Shown here: positions 7,043 to 14,645 of the stretch, piece by piece
Layout of the letters: every line of letters starts with the position of its first letter
Position numbering within the stretch: position 1 is the first letter of the stretch
NCBI RefSeq assembly: GCF_014656075.1
Contig: NZ_BNBS01000073.1
Location: 1-41,597 of the forward strand
DNA: 41,597 nt
Source of the DNA: Streptomyces hydrogenans
Lineage (GTDB): Bacteria > Actinomycetota > Actinomycetes > Streptomycetales > Streptomycetaceae
Direction: 5' to 3'
The notes under the pieces: generated by a model
What the model was told of the DNA's origin: nothing
Database searches by the model: none
What the model saw: only the letters and a program-made list of their open reading frames with translations
Position numbers and translations under genes: made by a program

Positions 7043-8659
7043 TCAGGCCTCGGTGCCGTCGGTGGTGCGGCGGCGGGCGGCGACGACGACGGCCCCGCCC
7101 GCGGCGACGACGAGCGCGGCGGCGCCGGCCAGCAGGCCGGTCGGGGTGGAGGAGCCGGTGGCGGCGAGCGTTCCGGAGTCTCCGACGGTCCCGGCACCGC
7201 CGACCGTGCCCGCGCCGCCGACCGTGCCGGCGCCGGTGGTGCCGGAGCCGGTGGAGCCGGTCGAGCCCGCGGTGCCGGTCGAGCCGGTGGTCGCGGAGGG
7301 GAGGGTGGCGTCCTCGTCGAGGGCGAGGGAGACGGTCACCGGGTCGAGGGCGAGGCCCGCGTCGTAGTACGAGGCTCCGCCGGGGGCGGCGAACAGGGCG
7401 GCGCCGTCGGCGGTCAGCTTCGCGGGCAGCGCGGCGAGGGTGACGACGTCCTTCTTCGGGGTCCAGTCGGCCTTGGTGAGGTCGAGCTCGGCGAAGCGCA
7501 CGTCCCGGCGGGTGCCGGAGGCGGTGGTGACGTCGGCGGTGAGGGTGCCCGTGGTGCCGCTCGCGGTGAGCTTCAGGCCGCCGATCCGCAAGTCGATGCC
7601 GTGCGCGGCGCAGACGAAGTCGACCCGGCCGGTGAAGGCGGCGGTGAGGGTGCGGGCGTCCGCGTCGAGGGCGGCCTCGTCGACCCGGAAGGCGTACCCG
7701 GAGCCGGACGCGACCGCTCCGGCGGCCGGGGTGACGGTGCCGTCGCAGCGCTCGGCGACGTACACCCGCCAGCGCTCCAGGACGCCCCAGGTGAGCCGCC
7801 CGGCGACGACGCCGGGGTCCTCGGCGGGCGTGGTGGCAGTCGCCGTCGGGCTCGGGGCGGTGGTGGTCGGCGCCGGCGTGGTGGGGGCGGTGGTGGTGGG
7901 GGCCGTCGTCGGGGCCGTCGTCGGCGGGGTGGTCGGGGGTGTGGTGGGCGGGGTGGTGGGGGGCGTGGTCGGCGGGGTGGTCGGGGGCGTGGTGGGCGGC
8001 GTGGTGGGGGCGGCGCCCTGCTTCACGGTGAGGGTGGCGGCGTCGAGGGCGTCGCCCGCCTTGTAGAAGCCGGCGAAGGCCGCGGCGCCGTCCTCGGTGA
8101 GCTTCGCGGGTATGTCCTTGAAGACCATCGCGCCGCCGGCGCCCTGGCCGGGGCGGACGCCGCTCATGTCGAGCGCGGCGAAGGAGACGTCGTCGCGGGT
8201 GGTGAAGGTGCCGTCCTTCTCCTTGGTGACGACGTCGGCGGTGATCTCGCCGGTGGGCGCGGCCGAACCGGCGGTCTTCAGGCGGACGTCGGAGATCCGG
8301 ATGTCGAGGACGCCCTCGTGTGCCTCGAAGTGGACGCCGCCCTTGAAGGCGGTGGCGGTGCCGTGGCCGCTCGTGTCGTAGGTGCCGGTGCCGTCGACGA
8401 AGGTGAAGACGCCGTTGCCGGCGGCCTGCGTGGCGCCGCCCTCGACCGTCGTCCTCCCCTTGGAGAAGGGCTGCGCGAGGTAGGAGCGGAAGGACTGCTT
8501 GATGCCCCAGTCCAGGGTGCCCTCCACGAGGGGGATCGGCGGGGCGGCGGTGTCGGCGGCGGCCGCGGGGAGCGCGAGGGTGAGGGCGCCGGCCCCCAGG
8601 GCGGCGGCCGTGGTGACGGCGGCGGCCAGGAGGGCGGGGCGGCGCGTGCGGGTGGGCAT
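7043..8659 (-). CDS. htaA: Cell-wall HtaA-type heme-binding protein with LAATG sorting signal
   Basis: 538 residues: Sec signal peptide (1-35), HtaA domain 1 (about 46-214), a Thr/Pro linker (219-280), HtaA domain 2 (about 287-460), a Gly/Ser/Thr-rich spacer, then LAATG (498-502), a hydrophobic helix and RRR tail. Each HtaA domain has the DWGIK/TWGV opening with a following Tyr (Y60, Y300) and a later His (H114, H353), the positions known to bind heme in corynebacterial HtaA. LAxTG with a helix and Arg tail is the class E sortase signal used by streptomycete chaplins, so the protein is probably linked to peptidoglycan. Start is ATG 8659 with GAGGAG upstream. It lies downstream of the second htaA-like gene and is probably cotranscribed with it. 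Confidence 0.9.
   Translation of the reverse strand: MPTRTRRPALLAAAVTTAAALGAGALTLALPAAAADTAAPPIPLVEGTLDWGIKQSFRSYLAQPFSKGRTTVEGGATQAAGNGVFTFVDGTGTYDTSGHGTATAFKGGVHFEAHEGVLDIRISDVRLKTAGSAAPTGEITADVVTKEKDGTFTTRDDVSFAALDMSGVRPGQGAGGAMVFKDIPAKLTEDGAAAFAGFYKAGDALDAATLTVKQGAAPTTPPTTPPTTPPTTPPTTPPTTPPTTPPTTAPTTAPTTTAPTTPAPTTTAPSPTATATTPAEDPGVVAGRLTWGVLERWRVYVAERCDGTVTPAAGAVASGSGYAFRVDEAALDADARTLTAAFTGRVDFVCAAHGIDLRIGGLKLTASGTTGTLTADVTTASGTRRDVRFAELDLTKADWTPKKDVVTLAALPAKLTADGAALFAAPGGASYYDAGLALDPVTVSLALDEDATLPSATTGSTGTAGSTGSTGSGTTGAGTVGGAGTVGGAGTVGDSGTLAATGSSTPTGLLAGAAALVVAAGGAVVVAARRRTTDGTEA
7922..8005 (-). repeat. Seven 12-bp repeats encoding TTPP in the HtaA linker
   Basis: Seven consecutive 12-nt units encode (Thr-Thr-Pro-Pro)7, then degenerate into TTAP/TTTAP units down to about 7825. 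The linker separates the two heme-binding domains. The nucleotide repeat is imperfect at third positions, which indicates selection on the protein sequence, yet repeat number could still vary by slippage. Confidence 0.85.
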
Positions 8660-8683
8660 GTCGGGTGTCTCCTCGGCGGGAAC

Positions 8684-8720
8684 GGGGGGTTCGGGGGGCT
8701 TCGGGGGGGGTTCTTCGGGG
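8684..8720 (+). other. G-quadruplex motif between the two htaA genes
   Basis: Four G-runs lie on the plus strand at 8684-8689, 8693-8698, 8703-8710 and 8717-8720, separated by loops of 3, 4 and 6 nt. This satisfies the G4 rule with unusually long runs. It lies in the 132-nt gap between the two minus-strand htaA genes, so the mRNA carries the C-rich complement and the template strand carries the G-runs. Confidence 0.7.
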
Positions 8721-8791
8721 TGTACGAGGGTGTGGCGGGCCGCCGCGCGGGCGTCAGGCACGGCCCGTACGGGAGGCGAGGGGGGGGTGGG

Positions 8792-10213
8792 TCAGTCGGT
8801 GGGCGTCGCCCCGGTGCGGCGGCGGAGGAGGAGGGCGTACGCGACGACGGCGGCGGCCAGGAGGCCCGCGCCGATCCCGGCGTAGACGACGGCGGGGGTG
8901 CCGGAGTCCGTGGAGGCGGCGGCGGTCACGGGTGCGGCGGAGGCCGACGGCTTCGCGGACGGCGTGGCGGCGGGCGGGTCCGTGGGGGCGCTGCCGAGGT
9001 CGGGCAGGGCGGGGAGCGCGGCGGCCGGGTCGACGGAGACGGCGAGGGAGACCGGGTCCATCGCGGTGCCGGCCCTGTACATCCCGCCGAAGGCGCGGGC
9101 GCCGCCCTCGGTGAGCTCGGCGGGGGCCTCGGTGACGGCCGCGAGGCCGTTCACCGGGGCGAGGCGGCCGGCGGCGAAGGTGACGAGGGGGACGGCCCGT
9201 TCGGTTTTCCCGGCGCTGGTGACGTCGGCGGCGAGGGTGCCGGTGCCGCCGGTCACGGTGACGGTGACCCGGGCGAGGGTGAGGTCGAGGTGGCTGCCGG
9301 TGAAGCGGACGCTGCCGGCGAAGGCGGCGTCGAGGGTGCCCGCGGCGGGGTCGTAGCGGCCGGTGCCGGAGGGGAAGCGGAAGAGGGCCCCGCCGTCCTG
9401 GGCTCCGTCGGCGAGGGTCCACTTCCCCTGGGCGATGGCGCCGGTGACGTACTCGCGGAAGGTGCGGCGGACGCCCCAGTCGACGGCGGCGGTGCGGAAG
9501 GCTCCGGCGGTCGCCTTCGGCTTCGGGGTCGTCGTCGGGGTGGTGCTCGGGGTCGCCGCCGGTGCGGTCGTCGGGGAGGCGGCGGGGGCCGCCGCCTCGA
9601 CGTCGACCGTGAGGCTGACCGGGTCGAGCGCGGTGCCGGCCGGGTAGTAGCCGGCGAAGGCGCCGGCGCCCTGGGCGGTGAGGGTGACGGGGACGTTCGC
9701 GAGGGAGACGGGACCTGCCCCGCCGCGCATGTCGACGCCGCCGAGGCCGAGCGTGGCGAGCGGGACCTGGGAGCTGACGGTGGTCCGGCCGCTGCCCTTG
9801 GCCTTGCTCGCCATGTCGGCGTAGAGGGTTCCGGCGCCGCCCTGGATCCGGATCCGTGGGCGGCTGATGGTGAGGTCGAGTTCGTTCGTGCCGTCGGCCT
9901 TGCGGTGTCCGGTGAAGTGGACGCCGCCGGAGAAGGCGGCTTCGAAGGCGCCGGTGACGGGGTCGTACGAGCCCCGCGCGGAGTGGAAGCGGTACTGGGA
10001 GCCGACCGTGGCGGCGCCGCCGGTGAGGCTCCAGCCGCCGTGCGCGACGGGCCCGGTGACGTAGCTCTGGAAGGAGGACTTGATGCCCCAGTCCAGCCGT
10101 CCGCCCTGCACCGGGCGGCTCTCCGCGTGGGCGGCGGCGGCCGGGACGAGGGCGGCGAGCAGCGCCGCGAACAGGGTCACGGCGAGTGCGCGGCAGGGTC
10201 TGGACAGCAGCAT
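8792..10213 (-). CDS. Membrane-anchored HtaA-type heme-binding protein
   Basis: 473 residues: signal peptide (1-30, ending AAAAHA), HtaA domain 1 (about 35-205) with Y51 and H103, a Thr/Pro/Ala linker (207-237), HtaA domain 2 (about 243-420) with Y255 and H308, a Ser/Ala spacer, a C-terminal transmembrane helix (about 443-463) and an Arg-rich cytoplasmic tail. Unlike its downstream partner it shows no LAxTG motif, so it should stay in the membrane. A plausible relay has the wall protein pass heme to this one and then to HmuT. Start is ATG 10213; the iron box at 10241-10259 lies directly upstream, shared with the divergent hmu operon. Confidence 0.9.
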   Translation of the reverse strand: MLLSRPCRALAVTLFAALLAALVPAAAAHAESRPVQGGRLDWGIKSSFQSYVTGPVAHGGWSLTGGAATVGSQYRFHSARGSYDPVTGAFEAAFSGGVHFTGHRKADGTNELDLTISRPRIRIQGGAGTLYADMASKAKGSGRTTVSSQVPLATLGLGGVDMRGGAGPVSLANVPVTLTAQGAGAFAGYYPAGTALDPVSLTVDVEAAAPAASPTTAPAATPSTTPTTTPKPKATAGAFRTAAVDWGVRRTFREYVTGAIAQGKWTLADGAQDGGALFRFPSGTGRYDPAAGTLDAAFAGSVRFTGSHLDLTLARVTVTVTGGTGTLAADVTSAGKTERAVPLVTFAAGRLAPVNGLAAVTEAPAELTEGGARAFGGMYRAGTAMDPVSLAVSVDPAAALPALPDLGSAPTDPPAATPSAKPSASAAPVTAAASTDSGTPAVVYAGIGAGLLAAAVVAYALLLRRRTGATPTD

Positions 10214-10240
10214 GGAGCACCCCTCCGAGGGGCTAGCAGG

Positions 10241-10259
10241 TGAGGTAAGGCTAACCTAA
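10241..10259. promoter_or_regulatory. Iron box between divergent htaA and hmuTUV operons
   Basis: TGAGGTAAGGCTAACCTAA matches the DtxR/DmdR consensus at nearly every position, including a near-complete right half CTAACCTAA. It is 28 nt from the htaA-like start and about 92 nt from hmuT, so one bound repressor could control both directions. Confidence 0.9.
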
Positions 10260-10350
10260 GCTACATCCCGTCCCGGCCGGAACCCTCCTCCCGAGAACCG
10301 ACCCGGCCGGGCGACGAACTCCCCCCAGCGGAACGACAGGACGGTGCCCG

Positions 10351-11355
10351 GTGCGCAGAACTCGCCTCGCGGGAGCGCTGACAGCAGTAATCGCCCTCGC
10401 CCTCACGGCGACCGGGTGCGGCGGCGGGAACACCCCGGCCGCCCCCTCCGCGGCGGCGCACCCGGCGGCCGCCCCCGACCGGGTCGAACCGCTCCCCTCC
10501 CCCGGCTCCCCCCGACTGCCCGTCACCGTCGCCTCCGCCGACGGCCGGCGGGTGACCGTCGACTCGGCCGAGCGGATCGTGCCGCTCAGCGGCTCGCTCA
10601 GCGAGATCGTCTTCACCCTCGGCCTCGGCGACCGGGTCGTGGCCCGGGACGTCACCGCCACCTTCGAACAGGCCGCGGAACTGCCGGTGGTGACCCGCGC
10701 CCACGACGTCTCCGCCGAGAGCGTCCTCTCCCTCAGGCCGACCCTCGTCCTCGCCGAGTCCACCACCGGACCCGCCGAGGCCGTCGCCCAGATCCGCGAC
10801 GCGGGCGTCCCGCTCGTCGTCGTCCCGGCCGCCGAGGACCTCGACGACGTCGGCACCCGCATCGACGACGTGGCCGCCGCGCTCGGCGTCCCCGCCTCCG
10901 GCACCGCCCTGCGCGAGCGGACCGCCGAACGGCTCGACGCCGTACGGGAGAAGATCCCCGCCCACGCCGACCGGCCGCGCGTCGCCTTCCTCTACGTGCG
11001 CGGCTCCGCCGCCGTCTACCTCCTCGGCGGCGCCGGGTCCGGGGCGAGCTCCCTCCTGGAGGCGGCCGGCGCGGTCGACGCGGGCAAGGAGTCCGGACTG
11101 GAGAAGGACTTCACCCCGATCACCAGCGAGGCCCTCGCCGCCGCCGCGCCGGACGCGATCCTCGTCATGTCCAAGGGCCTGGAGTCCGTCGGCGGGATCG
11201 ACGGACTCGTGAAGATCCCGGGCGTCGCCGAGACCCCGGCCGGCGCCGCGCGCCGGGTGGTCTCCGTCGACGACGGCGTCCTCCTCAACTACGGGCCGCG
11301 CACCGACCGCGTGCTCGCCTCGCTCGTGGACCAGCTGTACGGGGAGGGGAAGTGA
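10351..11355 (+). CDS. hmuT: Heme ABC transporter substrate-binding lipoprotein
   Basis: 334 residues. Signal peptide with lipobox ending ATGC (Cys23), a Gly/Ala/Pro-rich tether, then a class III periplasmic-binding-protein fold: VTVDSAERIVPLSGSLSEIVFTLGLGDRVVARD, the long connecting helix region and a C-terminal VVSVDDGVLLNYGPRTDRVLASLVDQLY. This is the pattern of HmuT heme-binding proteins. It would receive heme from the HtaA proteins outside the membrane and deliver it to HmuU. Start is GTG 10351; a recognisable Shine-Dalgarno is weak. Its stop overlaps the GTG of the permease gene (GTGA), so the two are translationally coupled. Confidence 0.92.
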   Translation: MRRTRLAGALTAVIALALTATGCGGGNTPAAPSAAAHPAAAPDRVEPLPSPGSPRLPVTVASADGRRVTVDSAERIVPLSGSLSEIVFTLGLGDRVVARDVTATFEQAAELPVVTRAHDVSAESVLSLRPTLVLAESTTGPAEAVAQIRDAGVPLVVVPAAEDLDDVGTRIDDVAAALGVPASGTALRERTAERLDAVREKIPAHADRPRVAFLYVRGSAAVYLLGGAGSGASSLLEAAGAVDAGKESGLEKDFTPITSEALAAAAPDAILVMSKGLESVGGIDGLVKIPGVAETPAGAARRVVSVDDGVLLNYGPRTDRVLASLVDQLYGEGK

Positions 11356-12443
11356 CGGCCGTACGGGAACGCCCGGTGCTCCCCGCGGCGCTGGCGGCGG
11401 CCCCGCCGCCGCCCCGCCACGGCCGCGCCGCGCTGCTCACCGGCGGGCTGCTCGCCGCGCTGCTGCTGCTCGCCCTGCTGTCCGCGGGCGTCGGCGCGTA
11501 CGACATCCCGCTCGGCGACGTCCTCGCCTCCGTCCAGCACCGCACCGGCCTCGGCGGGCACGCGCTGGACCGGACCGCCGAGAGCGTGCTGTGGAACATC
11601 CGGCTGCCCCGGGTGGTCCTCGCCCTCCTCGTCGGCGCCTCCCTCGGCTGCGCCGGCGCGCTGATGCAGGGCGTCTTCGGCAACCCGCTCGCCGAACCCG
11701 GCGTCATCGGCGTCTCCTCCGGCGCGGCCGTCGGCGCGGTCGGCGCGATCGTGCTCGGCGCGGGCTTCCTCGGCACCTGGACGGTCACCGTCTTCGCCTT
11801 CGCGGGCGGCCTGGTCACGGTGGTGGCGGTGTACGCGATGTCCCGCTCGGGCGGCCGGACGGAGGTCGTCACGCTGATCCTCACCGGCATCGCGGTGACC
11901 GCCTTCGCGGGCGCGCTCATCGGGCTCTTCATCTTCTTCGCGGACAACGCGCAGATCAGCCAGATCACCTTCTGGCAGCTCGGTTCGCTGGCGCAGGCCA
12001 CCTGGCCGAAGGTGCTCGCGGTGCTGCCGTGCGCCCTGCTCGGCCTGGCCGTCGCCCCGCTGTACGCCCGCCGGCTCGACCTGCTCGCGCTCGGCGAGGG
12101 GCCGGCCCGGCACCTGGGCGTGGAGGTGGAGCGGCTGCGGATCGCGCTGATCCTGGTGGTGGCGCTGCTCACGGCGGCGGCGGTCGCGGTCTCCGGCATC
12201 GTCACCTTCGTGGGCCTGGTCGTCCCGCACGTGCTGCGGATGGCGAACGGGCCCGGGCACCGCTTCCTGATCCCCGGCAGCGCGCTCGGCGGCGCGGTCG
12301 CGCTCACCGCGGGCGACCTGGCGGCCCGCACCCTCGCGGCCCCCGCCGAACTCCCCCTGGGCGTCCTCACCGCCCTCATCGGCAGCCCGTTCTTCTTCTG
12401 GCTGCTCAGAAGGACCCGTCGGAAGCAGGGTGGTTGGGCGTGA
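11352..12443 (+). CDS. hmuU: Heme ABC transporter permease (FecCD family)
   Basis: 363 residues with about 9-10 transmembrane helices, homologous to BtuC/FecCD permeases. Typical segments are LWNIRLPRVVLALLVGASLGCAGALMQGVFGNPLAEPGVIGVSSGAAVGA near the N-terminal third and VAVSGIVTFVGLVVPHVLRM in the last third, which contains the cytoplasmic coupling helix. It forms the channel through which HmuT-bound heme enters. Start is GTG 11352 overlapping the hmuT stop; its own stop overlaps the hmuV GTG in the same manner. Confidence 0.95.
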   Translation: MTAVRERPVLPAALAAAPPPPRHGRAALLTGGLLAALLLLALLSAGVGAYDIPLGDVLASVQHRTGLGGHALDRTAESVLWNIRLPRVVLALLVGASLGCAGALMQGVFGNPLAEPGVIGVSSGAAVGAVGAIVLGAGFLGTWTVTVFAFAGGLVTVVAVYAMSRSGGRTEVVTLILTGIAVTAFAGALIGLFIFFADNAQISQITFWQLGSLAQATWPKVLAVLPCALLGLAVAPLYARRLDLLALGEGPARHLGVEVERLRIALILVVALLTAAAVAVSGIVTFVGLVVPHVLRMANGPGHRFLIPGSALGGAVALTAGDLAARTLAAPAELPLGVLTALIGSPFFFWLLRRTRRKQGGWA

Positions 12444-13312
12444 AGGGCGTGACCGGCGTGTTCAGGAGGCGTACCCGGGAGCTGCCGGCGACGGCGGAGC
12501 GCGGCGCGGTCGTGGCGGCGGCGGACGGGGTGCGGGTGGTGCGGGGCCGCCGGGCCGTCCTCGACGGGGCCGGGATCGAGGTGCGCGCCGGCGAGGTGCT
12601 GGCCCTGGTGGGCCCGAACGGCGCCGGGAAGTCGACGCTGCTGTCCGTGCTCGCCGGGGACCTCGCGCCCGCGGCGGGGACGGTACGGATCGGGGGACGG
12701 GCCGCCGGCGACTGGAGCGCGCCCGAACTGGCGCTGCGCCGGGCCGTGCTGCCGCAGACCGCCGAGCTGTCCTTCCCCTTCCCGGTCGCGGAGGTGGTCC
12801 GGATGGGCCGGGCGCCGTGGGCGGGGACGGAGCGGGAGGCCCAGGACGAGGCGGCGGTGGCGGAGGCGATGGCCGCGACCGAGGTGGCGGAGTTCGCCGC
12901 GCGCCCCTTCTCCGCGCTCTCCGGCGGGGAGCGGGCCCGGGTGGCGCTGGCCCGTGTGCTGGCCCAGCGGGCCGGGCTGCTGCTGCTCGACGAGCCGACG
13001 GCCGCGCTCGACCTGCGCCACCAGGAACTGGTGCTGCGGGTCTGCCGGGAGCGGGCGGCGGCCGGGGACGCGGTGGTGGTCGTGCTGCACGACCTGGGGC
13101 TCGCGGCGGCGCACGCGGACCGGGTGGGGGTCGTCCACGGGGGCGGGGTGGCGGCCGACGGGCCGCCCGCCGGGGTGTTCGGCGAGGAGCTGCTGAGCCG
13201 GGTCTACCGGCAGCCGGTGGAGGTCTTCCCGCACCCGCGGACGGGCGTCCCGCAGGTCGTTCCCCGGCGGGACGCGGAGGCGGTGCAGAGCGGGGCAAAC
13301 CACCCTGCTTGA
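12440..13312 (+). CDS. hmuV: Heme ABC transporter ATP-binding protein
   Basis: 290 residues. Walker A GPNGAGKST at 58-66, Q-loop in VLPQTAELSFPF, signature LSGGE at 160-164, Walker B LLLLDEP at 180-186, D-loop following and switch His in VVVLHDL. It drives heme import with HmuU. The roughly 25-residue N-terminal extension before the first strand is longer than usual. Start is GTG 12440, overlapping the hmuU stop by 4 nt. It ends the hmu operon; about 100 nt later come the efe iron boxes. Confidence 0.95.
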   Translation: MKGVTGVFRRRTRELPATAERGAVVAAADGVRVVRGRRAVLDGAGIEVRAGEVLALVGPNGAGKSTLLSVLAGDLAPAAGTVRIGGRAAGDWSAPELALRRAVLPQTAELSFPFPVAEVVRMGRAPWAGTEREAQDEAAVAEAMAATEVAEFAARPFSALSGGERARVALARVLAQRAGLLLLDEPTAALDLRHQELVLRVCRERAAAGDAVVVVLHDLGLAAAHADRVGVVHGGGVAADGPPAGVFGEELLSRVYRQPVEVFPHPRTGVPQVVPRRDAEAVQSGANHPA

Positions 13313-13415
13313 CCGGTGCTTGACCCGGGGATGGGGCGGTCATGGCGCACCTGTGACCGCGCTGTGTCCGATCCGCCGGACGTGAGAGTCACATCACTGG
13401 ACGGGCGGGTTTGAC

Positions 13416-13449
13416 TGAGGTAAGCCTCGGTTAAGTTAGGTCCGCCTCA
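13416..13449 (+). promoter_or_regulatory. Two overlapping iron boxes upstream of efeO
   Basis: Two 19-bp matches overlap by 4 nt: TGAGGTAAGCCTCGGTTAA (13416-13434) and TTAAGTTAGGTCCGCCTCA (13431-13449). Each alone is weaker than the boxes at 5551 and 10241, but the tandem layout would allow cooperative DmdR binding. The second ends 38 nt before the efeO ATG. Confidence 0.72.
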
Positions 13450-13487
13450 GTGGCACACCCGTCCCGTCCCCCCGTCCTGGAGCCTTC

Positions 13488-14645
13488 ATGCGAGCCGTCC
13501 GCACCACCGCCGTCACCGCCCTGGCGGGCGCCGCCGTCCTGGCCGCCGTCACCGGATGCACCGCGAAGAGCGACGCCAAGGCGGAGGGCGACGGCGTCAC
13601 CGTCACCGCCAAGGACGACTCCTGCGAGGTGTCGAAGAAGGAGTTCCCGGCCGGCCACGTCACCCTGAACGTGGAGAACCGCGGCTCCAAGATCACCGAG
13701 GTCTACGTCCTCTACCCGGACGACCGGATCGTCACCGAGCGCGAGAACATCGGCCCCGGCACCAAGGCCACGCTCACCGCCGAGATCAAGGCCGGCTCGT
13801 ACGCGATCGTCTGCAAGCCCGGCATGACCGGCGCCGGCATCCGCCAGGCCGTCACCCTCACCGGCGGCGACGCCGCCGCCCCGAAGCGCTCCGCCGAGAT
13901 GGACGCCGCCGTCGCCGCCTACCGCCAGTACGTCCAGGCCCAGGCCGAGGAGACGCTGCCGAAGGTGAAGGTCTTCACCGACGCCGTCCGCGCCGGCGAC
14001 CTGGAGGCCGCGAAGAAGGCCTACGCCCCCTCCCGCATCGGCTGGGAGCGCACCGAGCCGGTCGCCGAGTCCTTCGGCGACATCGACCCGAAGGTCGACG
14101 TCCGCGAGGACGGCCTGGAGGAGGGCCAGGACCCGGCGAAGGACTGGACCGGCTGGCACCGCCTGGAGAAGGCGCTCTGGCAGGACAAGAAGATCACCGC
14201 CCGCGAGAAGCAGCTCGCCGACCTCCTCGACAAGGACCTCGCGGACTGGGTGAAGCGCGTCGGCACCGCCGAGATCACCCCCACCTCGATGGCCAACGGC
14301 GCCAAGGAGCTCCTCGACGAGGTCGCCACCGGCAAGGTCACCGGCGAGGAGGAGCGCTACTCCCACACCGACCTGGTCGACTTCAAGGCCAACGTCGAGG
14401 GCGCGCAGAAGTCCTTCGACCTGCTCCGGCCGGTCGCCACCAAGAACGACGCCGCGCTCGTCGCCGAACTCGACAAGCAGTTCGCCGCGCTGAACACGCT
14501 GCTCGACAAGTACCGCGCCGACAAGGCCGGTTACGACTTCACCTCCTACGACAAGGTCGGCGACCCGGCGCGCAAGGAACTGTCGGACGGCGTCAACGCG
14601 CTGGCCGAGCCGCTCTCCAAGCTCGCCGCGGCGGTCGTCAAGTGA
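13488..14645 (+). CDS. efeO: Iron uptake lipoprotein EfeO (cupredoxin + imelysin-like domains)
   Basis: 385 residues. Lipobox ends VTGC (Cys24). An N-terminal cupredoxin-like domain (about 37-125, with CEVSKKEFPAGHVTLNVENRG) is followed by an imelysin/M75-like helical domain (about 140-385) containing GWHRLEKALW, whose His and Glu form the HxxE metal site. EfeO is the extracytoplasmic metal-binding part of the EfeUOB ferrous/ferric uptake system. Start is ATG 13488 with GGAG 5 nt upstream. It is first gene of the efeO-efeB-efeU operon, and its stop overlaps the efeB GTG. Confidence 0.95.
   Translation: MRAVRTTAVTALAGAAVLAAVTGCTAKSDAKAEGDGVTVTAKDDSCEVSKKEFPAGHVTLNVENRGSKITEVYVLYPDDRIVTERENIGPGTKATLTAEIKAGSYAIVCKPGMTGAGIRQAVTLTGGDAAAPKRSAEMDAAVAAYRQYVQAQAEETLPKVKVFTDAVRAGDLEAAKKAYAPSRIGWERTEPVAESFGDIDPKVDVREDGLEEGQDPAKDWTGWHRLEKALWQDKKITAREKQLADLLDKDLADWVKRVGTAEITPTSMANGAKELLDEVATGKVTGEEERYSHTDLVDFKANVEGAQKSFDLLRPVATKNDAALVAELDKQFAALNTLLDKYRADKAGYDFTSYDKVGDPARKELSDGVNALAEPLSKLAAAVVK

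Noticed and set aside
6752..10243. Very long plus-strand open frame across the htaA genes
   Set aside because: It is antisense to two genes with clear HtaA domains; its Gly/Arg/Ala-rich translation is the usual by-product of high-GC codon bias.
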